A stretch of 64,000 nt of DNA from Catellatospora sp. IY07-71. Its GTDB lineage: Bacteria; Actinomycetota; Actinomycetes; Mycobacteriales; Micromonosporaceae. Shown here piece after piece: positions 8,601-15,910 of this stretch (position 1 is the stretch's first letter; each line of letters begins with the position of its first letter). The notes under the pieces are model-generated. The model did no database searches, had not been told where the DNA came from, and saw only the letters and a list, made by a program, of their open reading frames with translations. The translations under genes and the position numbers were made by a program. Location of the stretch: positions 6,569,001 to 6,633,000 of the forward strand of contig NZ_AP023360.1 of NCBI RefSeq assembly GCF_018326265.1, written 5' to 3'.

Positions 8601-10878
8601 CCGGGCGGTGCGCGCCATCGACCCGCAGCTGCGCGTGATCGACCTGTTCACCCGCCCCACGGTGCGCGAGCTGGCGGCGCACCTGGACGGCGGCGCCCGC
8701 CCCGGCGGGCTGCTGCACCGGCTGGCCGGTCCGGCCACGGCCACGCTGACCGTGGTGTGCGTGCCGTACGGCGGCGGCTCGGCGGCCGCGTACGGTCCCT
8801 TCGCGACGGAGCTGGCGCAACGGCTGCCGGACACGGCCGTGCTGGCCGTCGAGCTGCCCGGCCACGACCCGGCCCGCCCGGACGAGCCGCAGCTCCCGCT
8901 GCCCGACCTGATCGACCGGATCGCCGCCGAGCTGCCCGCGGGTCCCGTGCTCGTCTACGGGCACTGCGTCGGCTCGGCCGCGGCCACCGAACTCGCACTG
9001 CGTCTGGAAGCGGACGGCCGCGAGGTCGCCGGGCTGGTCGTCGGCGGCAGCTTCCCCGCGGCCCGGCTGCCCGGACGCCTGTCGGCCTGGCTGCACCGGC
9101 GCTTCCCGGCGACCTGGTGGACGTCGGACCGGGCGTACCGGGACTTCCTGCGTTCGCTGGGCGGCCTGGACGACGACGAGGGGCTCGACGCGGACGTCAT
9201 CCTGCGCGGCCTGCGCCACGACGTGGACCAGGCGCAGTCCTGGTTCACGCACGAGCTGACCCGGCCCGACCGGCGGCGGCTGCGGGCCCCGGTGCTCTGC
9301 GCGATCGGCGCCCGCGACCGCTCCACCGAACTCTACGAGGAGCGCTACGCCGAGTGGGGCGCGTTCGCCGACCGGGTCGAGCTGGCCGTGGTGCCCCGCG
9401 CGGGCCACTACTTCCTCAAGCACCAGGCGTCGTGGCTGGCCGAACGGGTCGCCGCCGCGATCGCGGGCTGGCGCGCGGGCAAGCTGCCACCTCCGCTGGC
9501 CGCGGACTCGGTGACCGGCGGCGCGGCCCGCCGCGACCTGCGCGAGTTCTACCTGATGGCGGCCGGGCAGTCGATCTCGCTGATCGGGGCGGCGCTCAGC
9601 TCGTTCGCGCTGGGCGTGTGGGCGTATCAGCAGAGTGGCCGGGTGGCCGACTACGCACTGGTCACCATGCTCGCCCTGCTTCCCGCGATCCTGCTGCTGC
9701 CGCTGGGCGGCGCGGTCGCCGACCGGGTGGACCGGCGGCGCGTCATGCTGGCCTGCAACGGGATGGGCGCGCTGGTCATGTCCACGATGGTCGCGCTGCT
9801 GGCCGTCGACCGGCTCAGCATCGCCGGGGTCGGAGTGCTGGTCGGGCTGCTGTCGGCGGTGACCGCGTTCCACCGGCCGGCGTACCTGGCGGCGGTGGCG
9901 CAGCTGGTGCCCAAGCCGTATCTGGGCCAGGCCAACGCGCTGGCGAACCTGGGACCGGGCATCGGCCAGCTGATCGCCCCGCTGGCCGGTGGGGCGCTGA
10001 TCACCGCGCTGGGCCTGCCCGGAGTCGTGGTGGTGGACGTGCTGTCGCTGCTGGCCGGGTTCGCCACGCTGCTCGCGGTGCGGCTCCCGGACCGGCTGTT
10101 CCGGCGGCAGGAGGAGACGTTCACCAGGGCGATCGCGGGCGGCTGGCGCTTCCTGGTCCGGCGGCGACCGTTCCTGATCATGATCGGGTTCTTCGTGGTG
10201 GAGAACTACCTGGCCATGCTCGCCCTCGCGGTCACCGTGCCCACGGTGTACGCCTTCAGCGACGCCACCGGCGTCAGCGTCGTCACCGCCTGCAGCGGCC
10301 TCGGCGCGGGACTCGGCGCGCTGGCCATGGTGCTGTGGGGCGGCTCGCAGCGCCGCGCCCTCGGCATGGTCGGCTTCGTCTCCGGCGTCGGCCTCGGCGC
10401 GCTGCTGGTGGGCCTGCGCCCGTCGCTGGCGGTGGCCGCCGCCGGCAGCCTCGTCTGGTACGCGTCGCTGACCGTCCTCAACGCCCACTGGCTGGCTCTG
10501 ATCCAGGTCAAGGTCGGCCTCGACCTGCAGGGCCGGGTCCTGGCCACCAACCAGATGCTCGCCGTCGCCATGACCCCGCTGGCGTTCCTCACCGCACCGC
10601 CACTGGCCGAAGCGGTCCAGCCGCTGCTGATGCCGGGCGGGGCGCTCGCCACGACGGTCGGACGGGTGGTCGGCGTGGGTGACGGCCGCGGCAACGCCCT
10701 CATCCTGATCGCCTGCGGGCTGGCCCTGGCGATCTGGGGCCTGCTCGGCCTGGCCTACCGGCCGCTGCGCCGGATGGAGGACGACCTGCCCGACGCCGTG
10801 ACCGGCGCGGAGATCGCCGACAGCCTCGACGAGGTCCAGGCCGCCGCCGACCGCCTGGCGGCCGCGAGCGCACGCTGA
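5599..10878 (+). CDS. Terminal NRPS fused to MFS exporter (C-A-PCP-TE-MFS)
   Basis: 1759 residues from the GTG at 5599, chosen because it forms a GTGA overlap with the previous stop and begins at the usual N-terminal linker. Order: C domain (HHIACDAWS near residue 162), A domain (FTSGSTGQPKG near 620, HYGPTETT), PCP (LGGDS, about Ser997), thioesterase, then from about residue 1314 a full MFS transporter of roughly 12 membrane segments resembling the EntS/MFS_3 group. The TE nucleophile elbow reads GHCVG (Cys1123) where Ser is usual; candidate acid Asp1240 and base His1270 (AGHYFL). The A4 region lacks the common FD and reads THAADLGLTN. Known family roles: the TE releases the peptide and MFS proteins export small molecules. 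Coupling of release to export at the membrane is inference. No frame break separates the two halves. Confidence 0.96.
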   Translation: MTVTDTQRSLLKSRLAQARRTVAAPAGIPAGDPDQPAPLSRAQARLWFLHQLEPDSPAYHVPAAVRLRGPLDTEALIAAVRELAARHHVLRTTFAEHDGEPLAVLGDADRVPVAVVDADPARLTELLLACRDRLFRLDREPPLRAEIFRLAPDEHVLLLVVHHIACDAWSLDLMLGELGELYTARVADGPAPAAPPLQYADFARWQAARPAPESDLDWWAGQLSGLEPVLDLPVDRPRPALADWSAGQIPVELPAALAERIGALAAASAATPFMVLLAAWQATLARVCGTEDVAVGVPHAGRHHPGVERMVGCFIGTLVLRGDLSGDPTGRELLIRVRERALDAFGHAETPFERIVDRLQPERYLATTPIFQVLLNVLDTPAAPPSLPGAAELELPIRTTKYDLNLALSRTDGGYRGGLLYRADLFDEVTARRLAGWFRTLLDGLVADPDRPVGELPLEAAQVGGPDGPCAEYALDQPLHALITGHAVTSPRAVAVVAADGTLDYAELDRRASVVAGRLLAAGMRPEEPVAVLTERGVSLPIAMLGVLRAGGVYLPVDPGYPDGRLSGILDTAGARFVLTEAEHAGRVPGRQALVVAELTGEPAATVTVSPDRLAYLIFTSGSTGQPKGVAVEHRHITHYLNAVRDRIGRPGSYALVSTHAADLGLTNLLGALTTGATAYLVDRETATDPGAFAAYLAAHPVDAVKMVPSHLELLAAHGDLAALLPRRLLVLAGEPVPWELVERVERARPDLDVQVHYGPTETTVSVLGCRTADIPAAQRHGIVPIGLPFANVRCRVTDPAGREVPAGVPGELRLGGPSVARGYLGLADGRFDGGWYRSGDRVRVNAAGLVEILGRVDDQVKIRGFRVELTEVATALREVAGVGEAVVLPVGQAHTRRLAAWITPASADPVLVRAALRDRLPDYMVPAAITPLAALPLTANGKVDRAALPEPAPPAAAGGTPPSTPMEQRVAAAWAQVLECGEVGVDDDFFALGGDSFKAVRAVRAIDPQLRVIDLFTRPTVRELAAHLDGGARPGGLLHRLAGPATATLTVVCVPYGGGSAAAYGPFATELAQRLPDTAVLAVELPGHDPARPDEPQLPLPDLIDRIAAELPAGPVLVYGHCVGSAAATELALRLEADGREVAGLVVGGSFPAARLPGRLSAWLHRRFPATWWTSDRAYRDFLRSLGGLDDDEGLDADVILRGLRHDVDQAQSWFTHELTRPDRRRLRAPVLCAIGARDRSTELYEERYAEWGAFADRVELAVVPRAGHYFLKHQASWLAERVAAAIAGWRAGKLPPPLAADSVTGGAARRDLREFYLMAAGQSISLIGAALSSFALGVWAYQQSGRVADYALVTMLALLPAILLLPLGGAVADRVDRRRVMLACNGMGALVMSTMVALLAVDRLSIAGVGVLVGLLSAVTAFHRPAYLAAVAQLVPKPYLGQANALANLGPGIGQLIAPLAGGALITALGLPGVVVVDVLSLLAGFATLLAVRLPDRLFRRQEETFTRAIAGGWRFLVRRRPFLIMIGFFVVENYLAMLALAVTVPTVYAFSDATGVSVVTACSGLGAGLGALAMVLWGGSQRRALGMVGFVSGVGLGALLVGLRPSLAVAAAGSLVWYASLTVLNAHWLALIQVKVGLDLQGRVLATNQMLAVAMTPLAFLTAPPLAEAVQPLLMPGGALATTVGRVVGVGDGRGNALILIACGLALAIWGLLGLAYRPLRRMEDDLPDAVTGAEIADSLDEVQAAADRLAAASAR

Positions 10879-10912
10879 CCCCACCCGAGCGCCGATCGGG
10901 ACCGCGGCGCGG

Positions 10913-10945
10913 CCGGGCCGCCCGGAGCACCTCCGGGCGGCCCGG
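10913..10945. terminator. Bidirectional terminator hairpin
   Basis: A 15-bp perfect GC-rich stem (10913-10927 with 10931-10945) closes on a 3-nt loop between the convergent NRPS and FMN reductase genes. There is no U-tract, as is common in actinobacteria. Confidence 0.8.
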
Positions 10946-10951
10946 TGCCGC

Positions 10952-11551
10952 TCACGCCGGGTAGGGGGACGCCGCGCGGGCCGCCCGGAGCGCGCCCGAC
11001 CACCAGGCGAGCTGGTCCAGCATCGTCTTGGCGTACCCGGCGGGCTCGTCGGACAGGGGCCGCCCGTCCCGCCAGGCGGTGAAGTAGTTCGGGAAGGCGA
11101 GGCCGTCGCGGATGGTGACCGCGTGCAGCTCGCTGAACACGTTCTCCAGGTGCAGCACCGCGTGTCGGCCCCCGGCCCCGCCGCCGTAGCTGACGAACGC
11201 CACCGGCTTGGCCGCCCACTGCGTGAAGTGCCAGTCGATCGCGGCCTTCAGCGCGGCCGGGTAACTGTGGTTGTACTCCGGGGTCACCACGATGAACCCG
11301 TCGGCGGCCTCCAGCGCGGCGGTCAGGGCGGCCATCCCGGCCGGGCGCGGGTAGTCGGCACCGGCCGGCTTCGGCGGCATCGCGGGCAGCGCCAGCGGCA
11401 GCTCCACCTCCGCGAGGTCGACGACCTCCACTTCGAAGCCGCCGTGTGATCGGGCCTGCTCGGCGACCCATGATGCGACGACGGGCCCGAACCGCCCCTC
11501 CCGGACGCTTCCGACGATGACGGCCAGCCTGTGCTTGATCTCGTTTTCCAT
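10952..11551 (-). CDS. NADPH-dependent FMN reductase family protein
   Basis: 199 residues. A flavodoxin-like reductase begins with the phosphate-binding VGSVREGRFG (residues ~11-20) and has the family motif TPEYNHSYPAALKAAIDWH, then SYGGGAGG. Such proteins reduce free or bound flavin, or quinones, with NAD(P)H in the cytosol. The ATG at 11551 is preferred over further-upstream in-frame starts because it gives the canonical N-terminus (MENEIKHRLAVIVGS). It is divergent from a MmyB-like regulator 102 bp away, an arrangement in which the regulator often controls the adjacent oxidoreductase. The substrate is not deducible. Confidence 0.92.
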   Translation of the reverse strand: MENEIKHRLAVIVGSVREGRFGPVVASWVAEQARSHGGFEVEVVDLAEVELPLALPAMPPKPAGADYPRPAGMAALTAALEAADGFIVVTPEYNHSYPAALKAAIDWHFTQWAAKPVAFVSYGGGAGGRHAVLHLENVFSELHAVTIRDGLAFPNYFTAWRDGRPLSDEPAGYAKTMLDQLAWWSGALRAARAASPYPA

Positions 11552-11653
11552 GAGCACCACCCTGCGCGCCCGCCGCGCCCGCAACCAGACCGCGCTCAGG
11601 CTGGCCCCCGCAGGGCCAGGCTGTCCCGGCCATACCGCCATAGACTTCCCGGC
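11552..11653. promoter_or_regulatory. Divergent promoter region, FMN reductase / XRE regulator
   Basis: This 102-bp gap separates the two divergent starts and must hold both promoters. I see no convincing dyad operator or -35/-10 pair. Confidence 0.5.
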
Positions 11654-12496
11654 GTGGGATCACCGTTGGGGGACTTCGTCCGGGCCAGACGCGACAGCAT
11701 CCAGCCGGAGCAGCTCGGACTGCCCGACCACGGCCGCCGCCGCGCGCCGGGGCTGCGCCGCTCGGACCTGGCCACCCGCGCCGGCATCAGCGTGGAGTAC
11801 CTGACCCGCATCGAGCAGGGCCGCGACCGCAACCCGTCGCTGTCCGTGGTCAACGCGATCGCCGACGCCCTCAGCCTCAGCATCGCGGACCGCACCCACC
11901 TGCACCACCTCGCGAAGATCACCGGCGGCGCGTGCGCGGGGATGCGCCGACCCGCCCCGCCGGACCGTACGGTGCGGCCCGGCGCCCTCGCGGCGCTGCG
12001 CCTGCTGGAGCCCGGCATCGCCGTCCTCACCAACGGCCTGGGCGACGTGCTCGCCCACACCAGCGGGTTCGCCCTGCTCACCGCCGGATCGGGCCTGCTC
12101 GACACGGACGCGCCGAACCTCACCCGCTACGTCTTCACCGACCCGCGAGCGCACTCGTTCTTCCCCGACTGGAACGCCGTCGCCGACGAGCAGGCCTTCG
12201 CCCTGTGGACCGGCCCGTCCCGGGACGCCGTCGAGTGGTTCTCCACCGACCTGGCCCCCACCGCGGGACCTGAGTTCACCCGGCGCCTGCACCTGCACAC
12301 CCCGCCACCCGCCGGCACCCTGCGCGTCCACCACGCCTCCGGCCACGACCTGCGCCTGGACCGCGAGACCCTGGACCTGTCCGCCGACGCCCAGCGCGTC
12401 ACCCTCTACCTGCCCGCCGACGAAGCGACCGCCGAAACCCTCACCCGGCTGCACGCCGACGAACCCCGCACTCCGCATCTGCGCCTCGTCGCCTAG
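11654..12496 (+). CDS. XRE/MmyB-like transcriptional regulator
   Basis: 280 residues from the GTG at 11654, which gives GDFVRARRDS, the normal start of this family. The N-terminal helix-turn-helix (residues ~5-75) contains RRSDLATRAGISVEYLTRIEQG. The C-terminal ~170 residues match the MmyB-like ligand-binding domain (…LEPGIAVLTNGLGDVLAHT…, ending …LTLYLPADEATAETL-type). Length is typical (about 280). In this family the C-terminal domain is thought to bind a small lipophilic ligand and the neighbouring oxidoreductase is a common target. Repression or activation of the divergent FMN reductase is inferred from position. Confidence 0.93.
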   Translation: MGSPLGDFVRARRDSIQPEQLGLPDHGRRRAPGLRRSDLATRAGISVEYLTRIEQGRDRNPSLSVVNAIADALSLSIADRTHLHHLAKITGGACAGMRRPAPPDRTVRPGALAALRLLEPGIAVLTNGLGDVLAHTSGFALLTAGSGLLDTDAPNLTRYVFTDPRAHSFFPDWNAVADEQAFALWTGPSRDAVEWFSTDLAPTAGPEFTRRLHLHTPPPAGTLRVHHASGHDLRLDRETLDLSADAQRVTLYLPADEATAETLTRLHADEPRTPHLRLVA

Positions 12497-12612
12497 TAGG
12501 CGGTGTCCCGAAACCGTGGTCCGGGTGGCGACTCGTCGGCGGTGAGATCGGGGCCGGTACGAGACGAGGGTGCTACCGTCGCCGTTCACCCGGGAACCTG
12601 GAGCGCACTGCC

Positions 12613-13104
12613 ATGAAGTACACCGTCTCGATCGAGATCGCGCAGCCGCGGGAGCGGGTGGCCCAGCTGCTCGCCGACCCGGCACACCTGCCCATGTGGC
12701 TGCGGGGCCTGGTGCTGCACGAGCCGCTGAACGGGGCGCACGGACAGGTCGGCACCAGGTCACGGGTCGTGCTCCAGATGGGGCAGCAGAAGATCGAGGC
12801 CACCGAGACCATCACCCGCCGCGAACCGGCCGACCTGCACGGGATCCCGAAGGACAGCGTCGTTCACTTCGAGCGCGAGATCGTCAGCCAGGGCATGTGG
12901 AGCGCCGCACGCGAACGACTGACCGAGGCCGGTCCGGAGACGACGCTCTGGGTGAGCGAGAACGAGTACCGGTTCAGCGGCCTGCTGATGCGACTGGTGG
13001 GCCTGCTCATGCCCGGCTCCTTCCGCAAGCAGTCGCTACAGCACATGCAGGACTTCAAGGCGTTCGCCGAACAGGGCAAGGACGTCCGCGAAGCGAGGAT
13101 CTGA
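12613..13104 (+). CDS. SRPBCC (START-like) family protein
   Basis: 163 residues. It begins MKYTVSIEIAQPRERVAQLLADP, the usual first strand and helix of the SRPBCC fold, with LPMWLRGL following and a C-terminal amphipathic helix (…LQHMQDFKAFAEQG). These proteins bind hydrophobic ligands in a helix-grip cavity; no ligand can be assigned. It stands alone, 116 bp after the regulator gene, and is followed by repeat-rich DNA. The fold assignment is good, the role unknown. Confidence 0.88.
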   Translation: MKYTVSIEIAQPRERVAQLLADPAHLPMWLRGLVLHEPLNGAHGQVGTRSRVVLQMGQQKIEATETITRREPADLHGIPKDSVVHFEREIVSQGMWSAARERLTEAGPETTLWVSENEYRFSGLLMRLVGLLMPGSFRKQSLQHMQDFKAFAEQGKDVREARI

Positions 13105-13135
13105 TCTGGCGCCCGCCGCGCCCACCAAGGCGCGC

Positions 13136-13204
13136 CGATCTTGCGCGAACTGTGGGTGCGACACGCCAATATCGCCCAAATGGGCAACAGTTCGCGCAAG
13201 ATCG
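13136..13204. repeat. Perfect 18-bp inverted repeat with nested small hairpin
   Basis: Arms 13136-13153 and 13187-13204 (outer sequence CGATCTTGCGCGAACTGT) are exact reverse complements around a 33-nt loop. The loop itself contains a short GCCCA-AA-TGGGC dyad. It lies just after the SRPBCC gene in a convergent intergenic region, so it could terminate transcription or be a dispersed REP-like element. Confidence 0.85.
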
Positions 13205-13241
13205 ACGCGATCATGGCGGGCGGAGGTCAGCGGGCGCGGTG

Positions 13242-13306
13242 ATGATCGCGACCTCGTGTCACAACCTTGCGTCCAGCCCCATGTTCCGACACGAAACCGC
13301 GATCAT
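13242..13306. repeat. Imperfect inverted repeat, copy A of a local family
   Basis: Left arm 13242-13260 (ATGATCGCGACCTCGTGTC) pairs with 13288-13306 with three central mismatches. Clearly related arms recur at 25485-25654. It sits between the convergent 3' ends of the SRPBCC and PP2C-like genes. Confidence 0.8.
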
Positions 13307-13380
13307 GGCGCGGGGTGCGGGTTGGGGGTGCGGGGGCGCGCAGGGTGGGCATCGTGGCGCGGGGATCGCGCGGCGGCTGG

Positions 13381-14232
13381 TCAGCGGGGCGCGGGGTCGA
13401 AGAGGCAGAGGGCGACGGTGGCGTCGTCGTGGCGCTTGTGGCGGGGGCGGGAGTAGCCGTCGGCATCGGCGGTCTCCGCCCGGCGGACCTGGCGGATCAG
13501 CTCCACCGGCCCGTCTGCGGTGAGCACGTCCAGCAGCCCGGCCCAGTCGTAGAGCCCGAACAGGTCGACCGCGCACGAGGCGCCGTCGGTCAGCAGCGCC
13601 GCGCGCCGTACGGCCCGGGGGCCGCGCAGGGGCAGCCGCCCGGTCACCGCCTGTGCCGCCGCGGCGGGATCGGCCGCGGCGACCCAGTAGCCGCCGGGTG
13701 TGTTGGTGAGTTCCCGCTTGCGGACGGCGGCCGTGAGCTGCCGGGCACGGTGCACGGCGGAGCCGACGGACACGTCGCCCGCGAGCGCCTCCCTGCGGAT
13801 CTGCTCGTACACCCGGTCGAACCGGTCGTCGACGACCGCGACCGTCTCGGCTCCGACGTCGGCCACGAGCGGGCTGTCACAGAGGACCAGGTATTCCAGC
13901 TCGGTGCCGGCATTGCGGACGAGGCAGGCGGTCGCGGCAGGCGTGCTCGGGTTGGCCAGGTCGCACCCGGGATGGTCGCGGGCGACCCGTTCGATGGCGG
14001 TGGCCAGCAGGTCCGGCAGCGTGGCGGCGGGCGCGCCGTCGGCGGCCTCCCTGAGCCGCGCCACGAGCCGGCGGGTGTACCAGGCCGGGCCGTGCGCGCA
14101 GCCGGTGTCCAGGTCCGGGTGGGCCGAGACGCCGTCGAGCACGCCGACCAGGGCGCCGTGGTGGAAGACCTGGTCCTCGTTGGGGCGGCCCGGTGCGGCC
14201 TCCGTCGCCGTGATGACCCGCATCTGACCCAC
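13381..14232 (-). CDS. PP2C-like protein phosphatase
   Basis: 283 residues. Spaced PP2C metal-site motifs are visible: RPNEDQVF (N-terminal Asn-Glu-Asp), GVLDGVSAHP (the VxDGxGG equivalent), TPAATACLV, LLTDGAS (the SDG motif with Thr) and KRHDDATVALC (the DDxT motif). This supports a metal-dependent Ser/Thr phosphatase fold. A middle stretch (TNTPGGYWVAAADP) matches bacterial PP2Cs that screen signalling proteins. No kinase or membrane segment is nearby, so its target is unknown. It is divergent from the SRPBCC-ArsR operon. GC use is like its neighbours. Confidence 0.85.
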   Translation of the reverse strand: MGQMRVITATEAAPGRPNEDQVFHHGALVGVLDGVSAHPDLDTGCAHGPAWYTRRLVARLREAADGAPAATLPDLLATAIERVARDHPGCDLANPSTPAATACLVRNAGTELEYLVLCDSPLVADVGAETVAVVDDRFDRVYEQIRREALAGDVSVGSAVHRARQLTAAVRKRELTNTPGGYWVAAADPAAAAQAVTGRLPLRGPRAVRRAALLTDGASCAVDLFGLYDWAGLLDVLTADGPVELIRQVRRAETADADGYSRPRHKRHDDATVALCLFDPAPR

Positions 14233-14297
14233 CTCGCCCGTCCCGTCGCCGTGGACCCACCATAGCGATCAAGGGCGAGTACGCGTACCCGTAAAAC

Positions 14298-14312
14298 GCA
14301 ACCAAAGGTTGC
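14298..14312. promoter_or_regulatory. ArsR-type operator, distal copy
   Basis: GCAACCAAAGGTTGC is a 6-3-6 dyad, identical to the copy at 14343-14357; the repeats start 45 bp apart. It lies between the PP2C-like gene and the SRPBCC-ArsR operon. Binding by the ArsR protein encoded at 14828 is inference. Confidence 0.75.
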
Positions 14313-14342
14313 ACATGCCCGGGGACCGCGGTAACGTGATAC

Positions 14343-14357
14343 GCAACCAAAGGTTGC
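14343..14357. promoter_or_regulatory. ArsR-type operator, proximal copy
   Basis: Second exact copy of GCAACCAAAGGTTGC, ending 15 bp before the ATG at 14373. Occupancy here would block the start region, which fits autorepression by the operon's own ArsR protein. Confidence 0.8.
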
Positions 14358-14372
14358 GAAAGGCTGTGCAGC

Positions 14373-14831
14373 ATGGAGTACGGAACCATCGAGCGCGACA
14401 TCCACGTCGACGCCAAGCCCGAAGTGGTCTTCGAGGTCATCAGCCGCCCCGAGCACATGCGCGAGTGGTGGCCCGACGACGCCCGCTACGAGCCGGTCGC
14501 GGGCGCGGAGGGCGAGCTGGTCTGGCACAACGCGGAGACCGGCGAGACGTCGACCGTCGCGTTCGCCGTCGAGGAGGTGGACCCGCCGAAGCGGTTCTCC
14601 TTCCGGTGGTGCTTCGCCGAGCCCGCGCGGCAGGGTCCGTCGCTGTTGGTCACCTTCGACCTGGTCCCGGCCGGGGCGGGCACGCTGGTCCGGATGACCG
14701 AGTCCGGCTTCCGCGAGATGGGCTGGGAGATCGCGGTCCTGGAGGAGAACTACCGCGACCACGTCAGCGGCTGGGACCACTACGTCCCGCGCCTGGGCGC
14801 CTACATAGCCCGGCTGGTCGGCACGCCATGA
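14373..14831 (+). CDS. SRPBCC/AHSA1 family protein
   Basis: 152 residues. The N-terminal IERDIHVDAKPEVVFEVISRPEHMREWWPDD and central PPKRFSFRWCF are characteristic of the AHSA1/SRPBCC proteins that travel with ArsR regulators. A C-terminal helix includes EENYRDHVSGWDHYVPRLGAY. No cofactor motif is seen; the family binds small hydrophobic compounds. It is first in a three-gene operon with ArsR and a second SRPBCC protein. Its stop overlaps the ArsR start (ATGA), so the two are translationally coupled. Two identical operators precede it. Confidence 0.92.
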   Translation: MEYGTIERDIHVDAKPEVVFEVISRPEHMREWWPDDARYEPVAGAEGELVWHNAETGETSTVAFAVEEVDPPKRFSFRWCFAEPARQGPSLLVTFDLVPAGAGTLVRMTESGFREMGWEIAVLEENYRDHVSGWDHYVPRLGAYIARLVGTP

Positions 14832-15184
14832 GCACCGCGGTCGACGACGAGCTGTGGTCGGCCATCGGCGACCCGATCCGCCGCACGATGATCGACCTGC
14901 TGCTGGCGGGCGGGCCGGGCACGGCCACGTCGCTGAGCGAGCGGCTGCCGGTGACCCGCCAGGCCGTCGCCAAGCACCTGGCGGTGCTGGACCGGGTCGG
15001 GCTGGTGCACGCCACGCCCGCCGGGCGCGAGCGGCACTTCCAGGTGGACGAGGCGCAGCTGGCCCGTGCCGTCGCACAGCTGTCGGCGGTCGGCGCGAGC
15101 TGGGACGCCCGCCTGCGCCGGATCAAGCGGATCGCCGAGGCGATCCAGCGCAACCTCGACAACGAGAACACGGGAGGAGATTGA
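14828..15184 (+). CDS. ArsR-family winged-helix repressor
   Basis: 118 residues. The ATG at 14828 overlaps the previous stop. The winged helix runs from DELWSAIGDPIRRTMIDLLL through SERLPVTRQAVAKHLAVLDRVGLV to the wing AGRERHFQV. No CxC or CxxD metal-binding motif is present in the recognition region, so it is not an arsenic-type sensor. ArsR/SRPBCC operons like this are common in actinobacteria. It probably represses its own operon through the two GCAACC-N3-GGTTGC sites. Confidence 0.94.
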   Translation: MSTAVDDELWSAIGDPIRRTMIDLLLAGGPGTATSLSERLPVTRQAVAKHLAVLDRVGLVHATPAGRERHFQVDEAQLARAVAQLSAVGASWDARLRRIKRIAEAIQRNLDNENTGGD

Positions 15185-15185
15185 G

Positions 15186-15629
15186 ATGGTGGACATCCTG
15201 CACCAGGTCGGCGTCGTCGCGCCGCTGGACGAGGTGTACCGGGCGGTCAGCACGCCGGAGGGTCTGGCCGGCTGGTGGACGGTCGACACGACGGGCAAGA
15301 GCGAGGTCGGCGAGCAGCTGGCCTTCCGGTTCGGCGAGCTGGGCGGCTTCGACATGGAGGTGCTCGCCCTCGACCCGGCCGGGCACGTGCGCTGGAAGGT
15401 GGTCGACGGCCCGCCGGAGTGGATCGGCACCGAGGTCGACTGGCAGCTGAAGCAGCGTGGCGCGTACACGAACGTGCTGTTCAAGCATGAGGGCTGGCGG
15501 GAGCCGGTCGAGTTCATGCACCACTGCAGCACCAAGTGGGCGACGTTCCTGCTCAGCCTGAAGGGTCTGGTGGAGACGGGCCGCGGCCGTCCCTCCCCGG
15601 ACGACGTGAAGATCGACGACTGGAACTGA
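15186..15629 (+). CDS. SRPBCC family protein, third gene of ArsR operon
   Basis: 147 residues. It starts MVDILHQVGVVAPLDEVYRAVSTPEGLAGWW, the standard AHSA1-like opening (ligand-binding START fold), and ends in a helix preceded by FMHHCSTKWATFLLSLK. The ATG at 15186 follows GGAGGAG within the ArsR 3' end and lies 1 bp after its stop. Two SRPBCC paralogues in one ArsR operon suggest related ligands or subunits. No ligand is assigned. Confidence 0.92.
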   Translation: MVDILHQVGVVAPLDEVYRAVSTPEGLAGWWTVDTTGKSEVGEQLAFRFGELGGFDMEVLALDPAGHVRWKVVDGPPEWIGTEVDWQLKQRGAYTNVLFKHEGWREPVEFMHHCSTKWATFLLSLKGLVETGRGRPSPDDVKIDDWN

Positions 15630-15646
15630 CCGCCCTGCCGGATCGT

Positions 15647-15708
15647 CCGGCCCGCCCGGCACACGGGGAACGCGCGCTCCAGGGAACGCGCGGGTGCCGG
15701 CGGGCCGG
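15647..15708. terminator. Convergent terminator
   Basis: Arms 15647-15662 and 15694-15708 (GTGCCGGCGGGCCGG) pair with one bulged base. The loop contains a second CGCGCG dyad. It separates the ArsR operon from the minus-strand 53-residue gene. Confidence 0.65.
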
Positions 15709-15715
15709 GCGGTCC

Positions 15716-15877
15716 TCAGCCGTGCGTGATGCGGATGCACTCCTGGCCGATGTTGACGACCTCGATCTCCTCGACCTGGGGCGAGGTGTCGACGGTCTCG
15801 ACCAGCTCCGACGGCTCGACGCGCGCCGGCAGGGTGCGCCACTTGTCGGTGGGAACGCGCTGCTCTGTCGCTTCCAT
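15716..15877 (-). CDS. 53-residue acidic peptide, unknown function
   Basis: This short gene starts at an ATG (15877) with an AGGA sequence about 10 nt upstream. Almost every codon ends in G or C, so it looks translated. The peptide starts MEATEQRVPTDKWRTL, has an acidic middle (ELVETVDTSPQVEEIEV) and ends NIGQECIRITHG, with a single Cys eight residues from the end. No signal peptide or membrane segment is present. It lies 33 bp downstream of the flavin reductase gene on the same strand, so the two are probably cotranscribed. A short acidic protein with a distinct tail could be a peptide precursor, but no maturation enzyme is adjacent; an ordinary small protein is equally possible. Confidence 0.6.
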   Translation of the reverse strand: MEATEQRVPTDKWRTLPARVEPSELVETVDTSPQVEEIEVVNIGQECIRITHG

Positions 15878-15910
15878 GTACGGATCCTACCGGCTACGGC
15901 AAGGGCGCGG

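Noticed and set aside
7005-10682. Plus-strand overlapping frame of more than 1200 residues inside the terminal NRPS
   Set aside because: Low-complexity Arg/Gly/Ala composition without motifs; the other frame has all NRPS, TE and MFS motifs.
13136-13306. CRISPR array
   Set aside because: The repeats are inverted, irregularly spaced and too few; no cas genes are present.
14309-14827. Longer N-terminus for the ArsR protein
   Set aside because: The upstream in-frame sequence is a shadow of the first SRPBCC gene; the ATGA junction at 14828 is the natural start.
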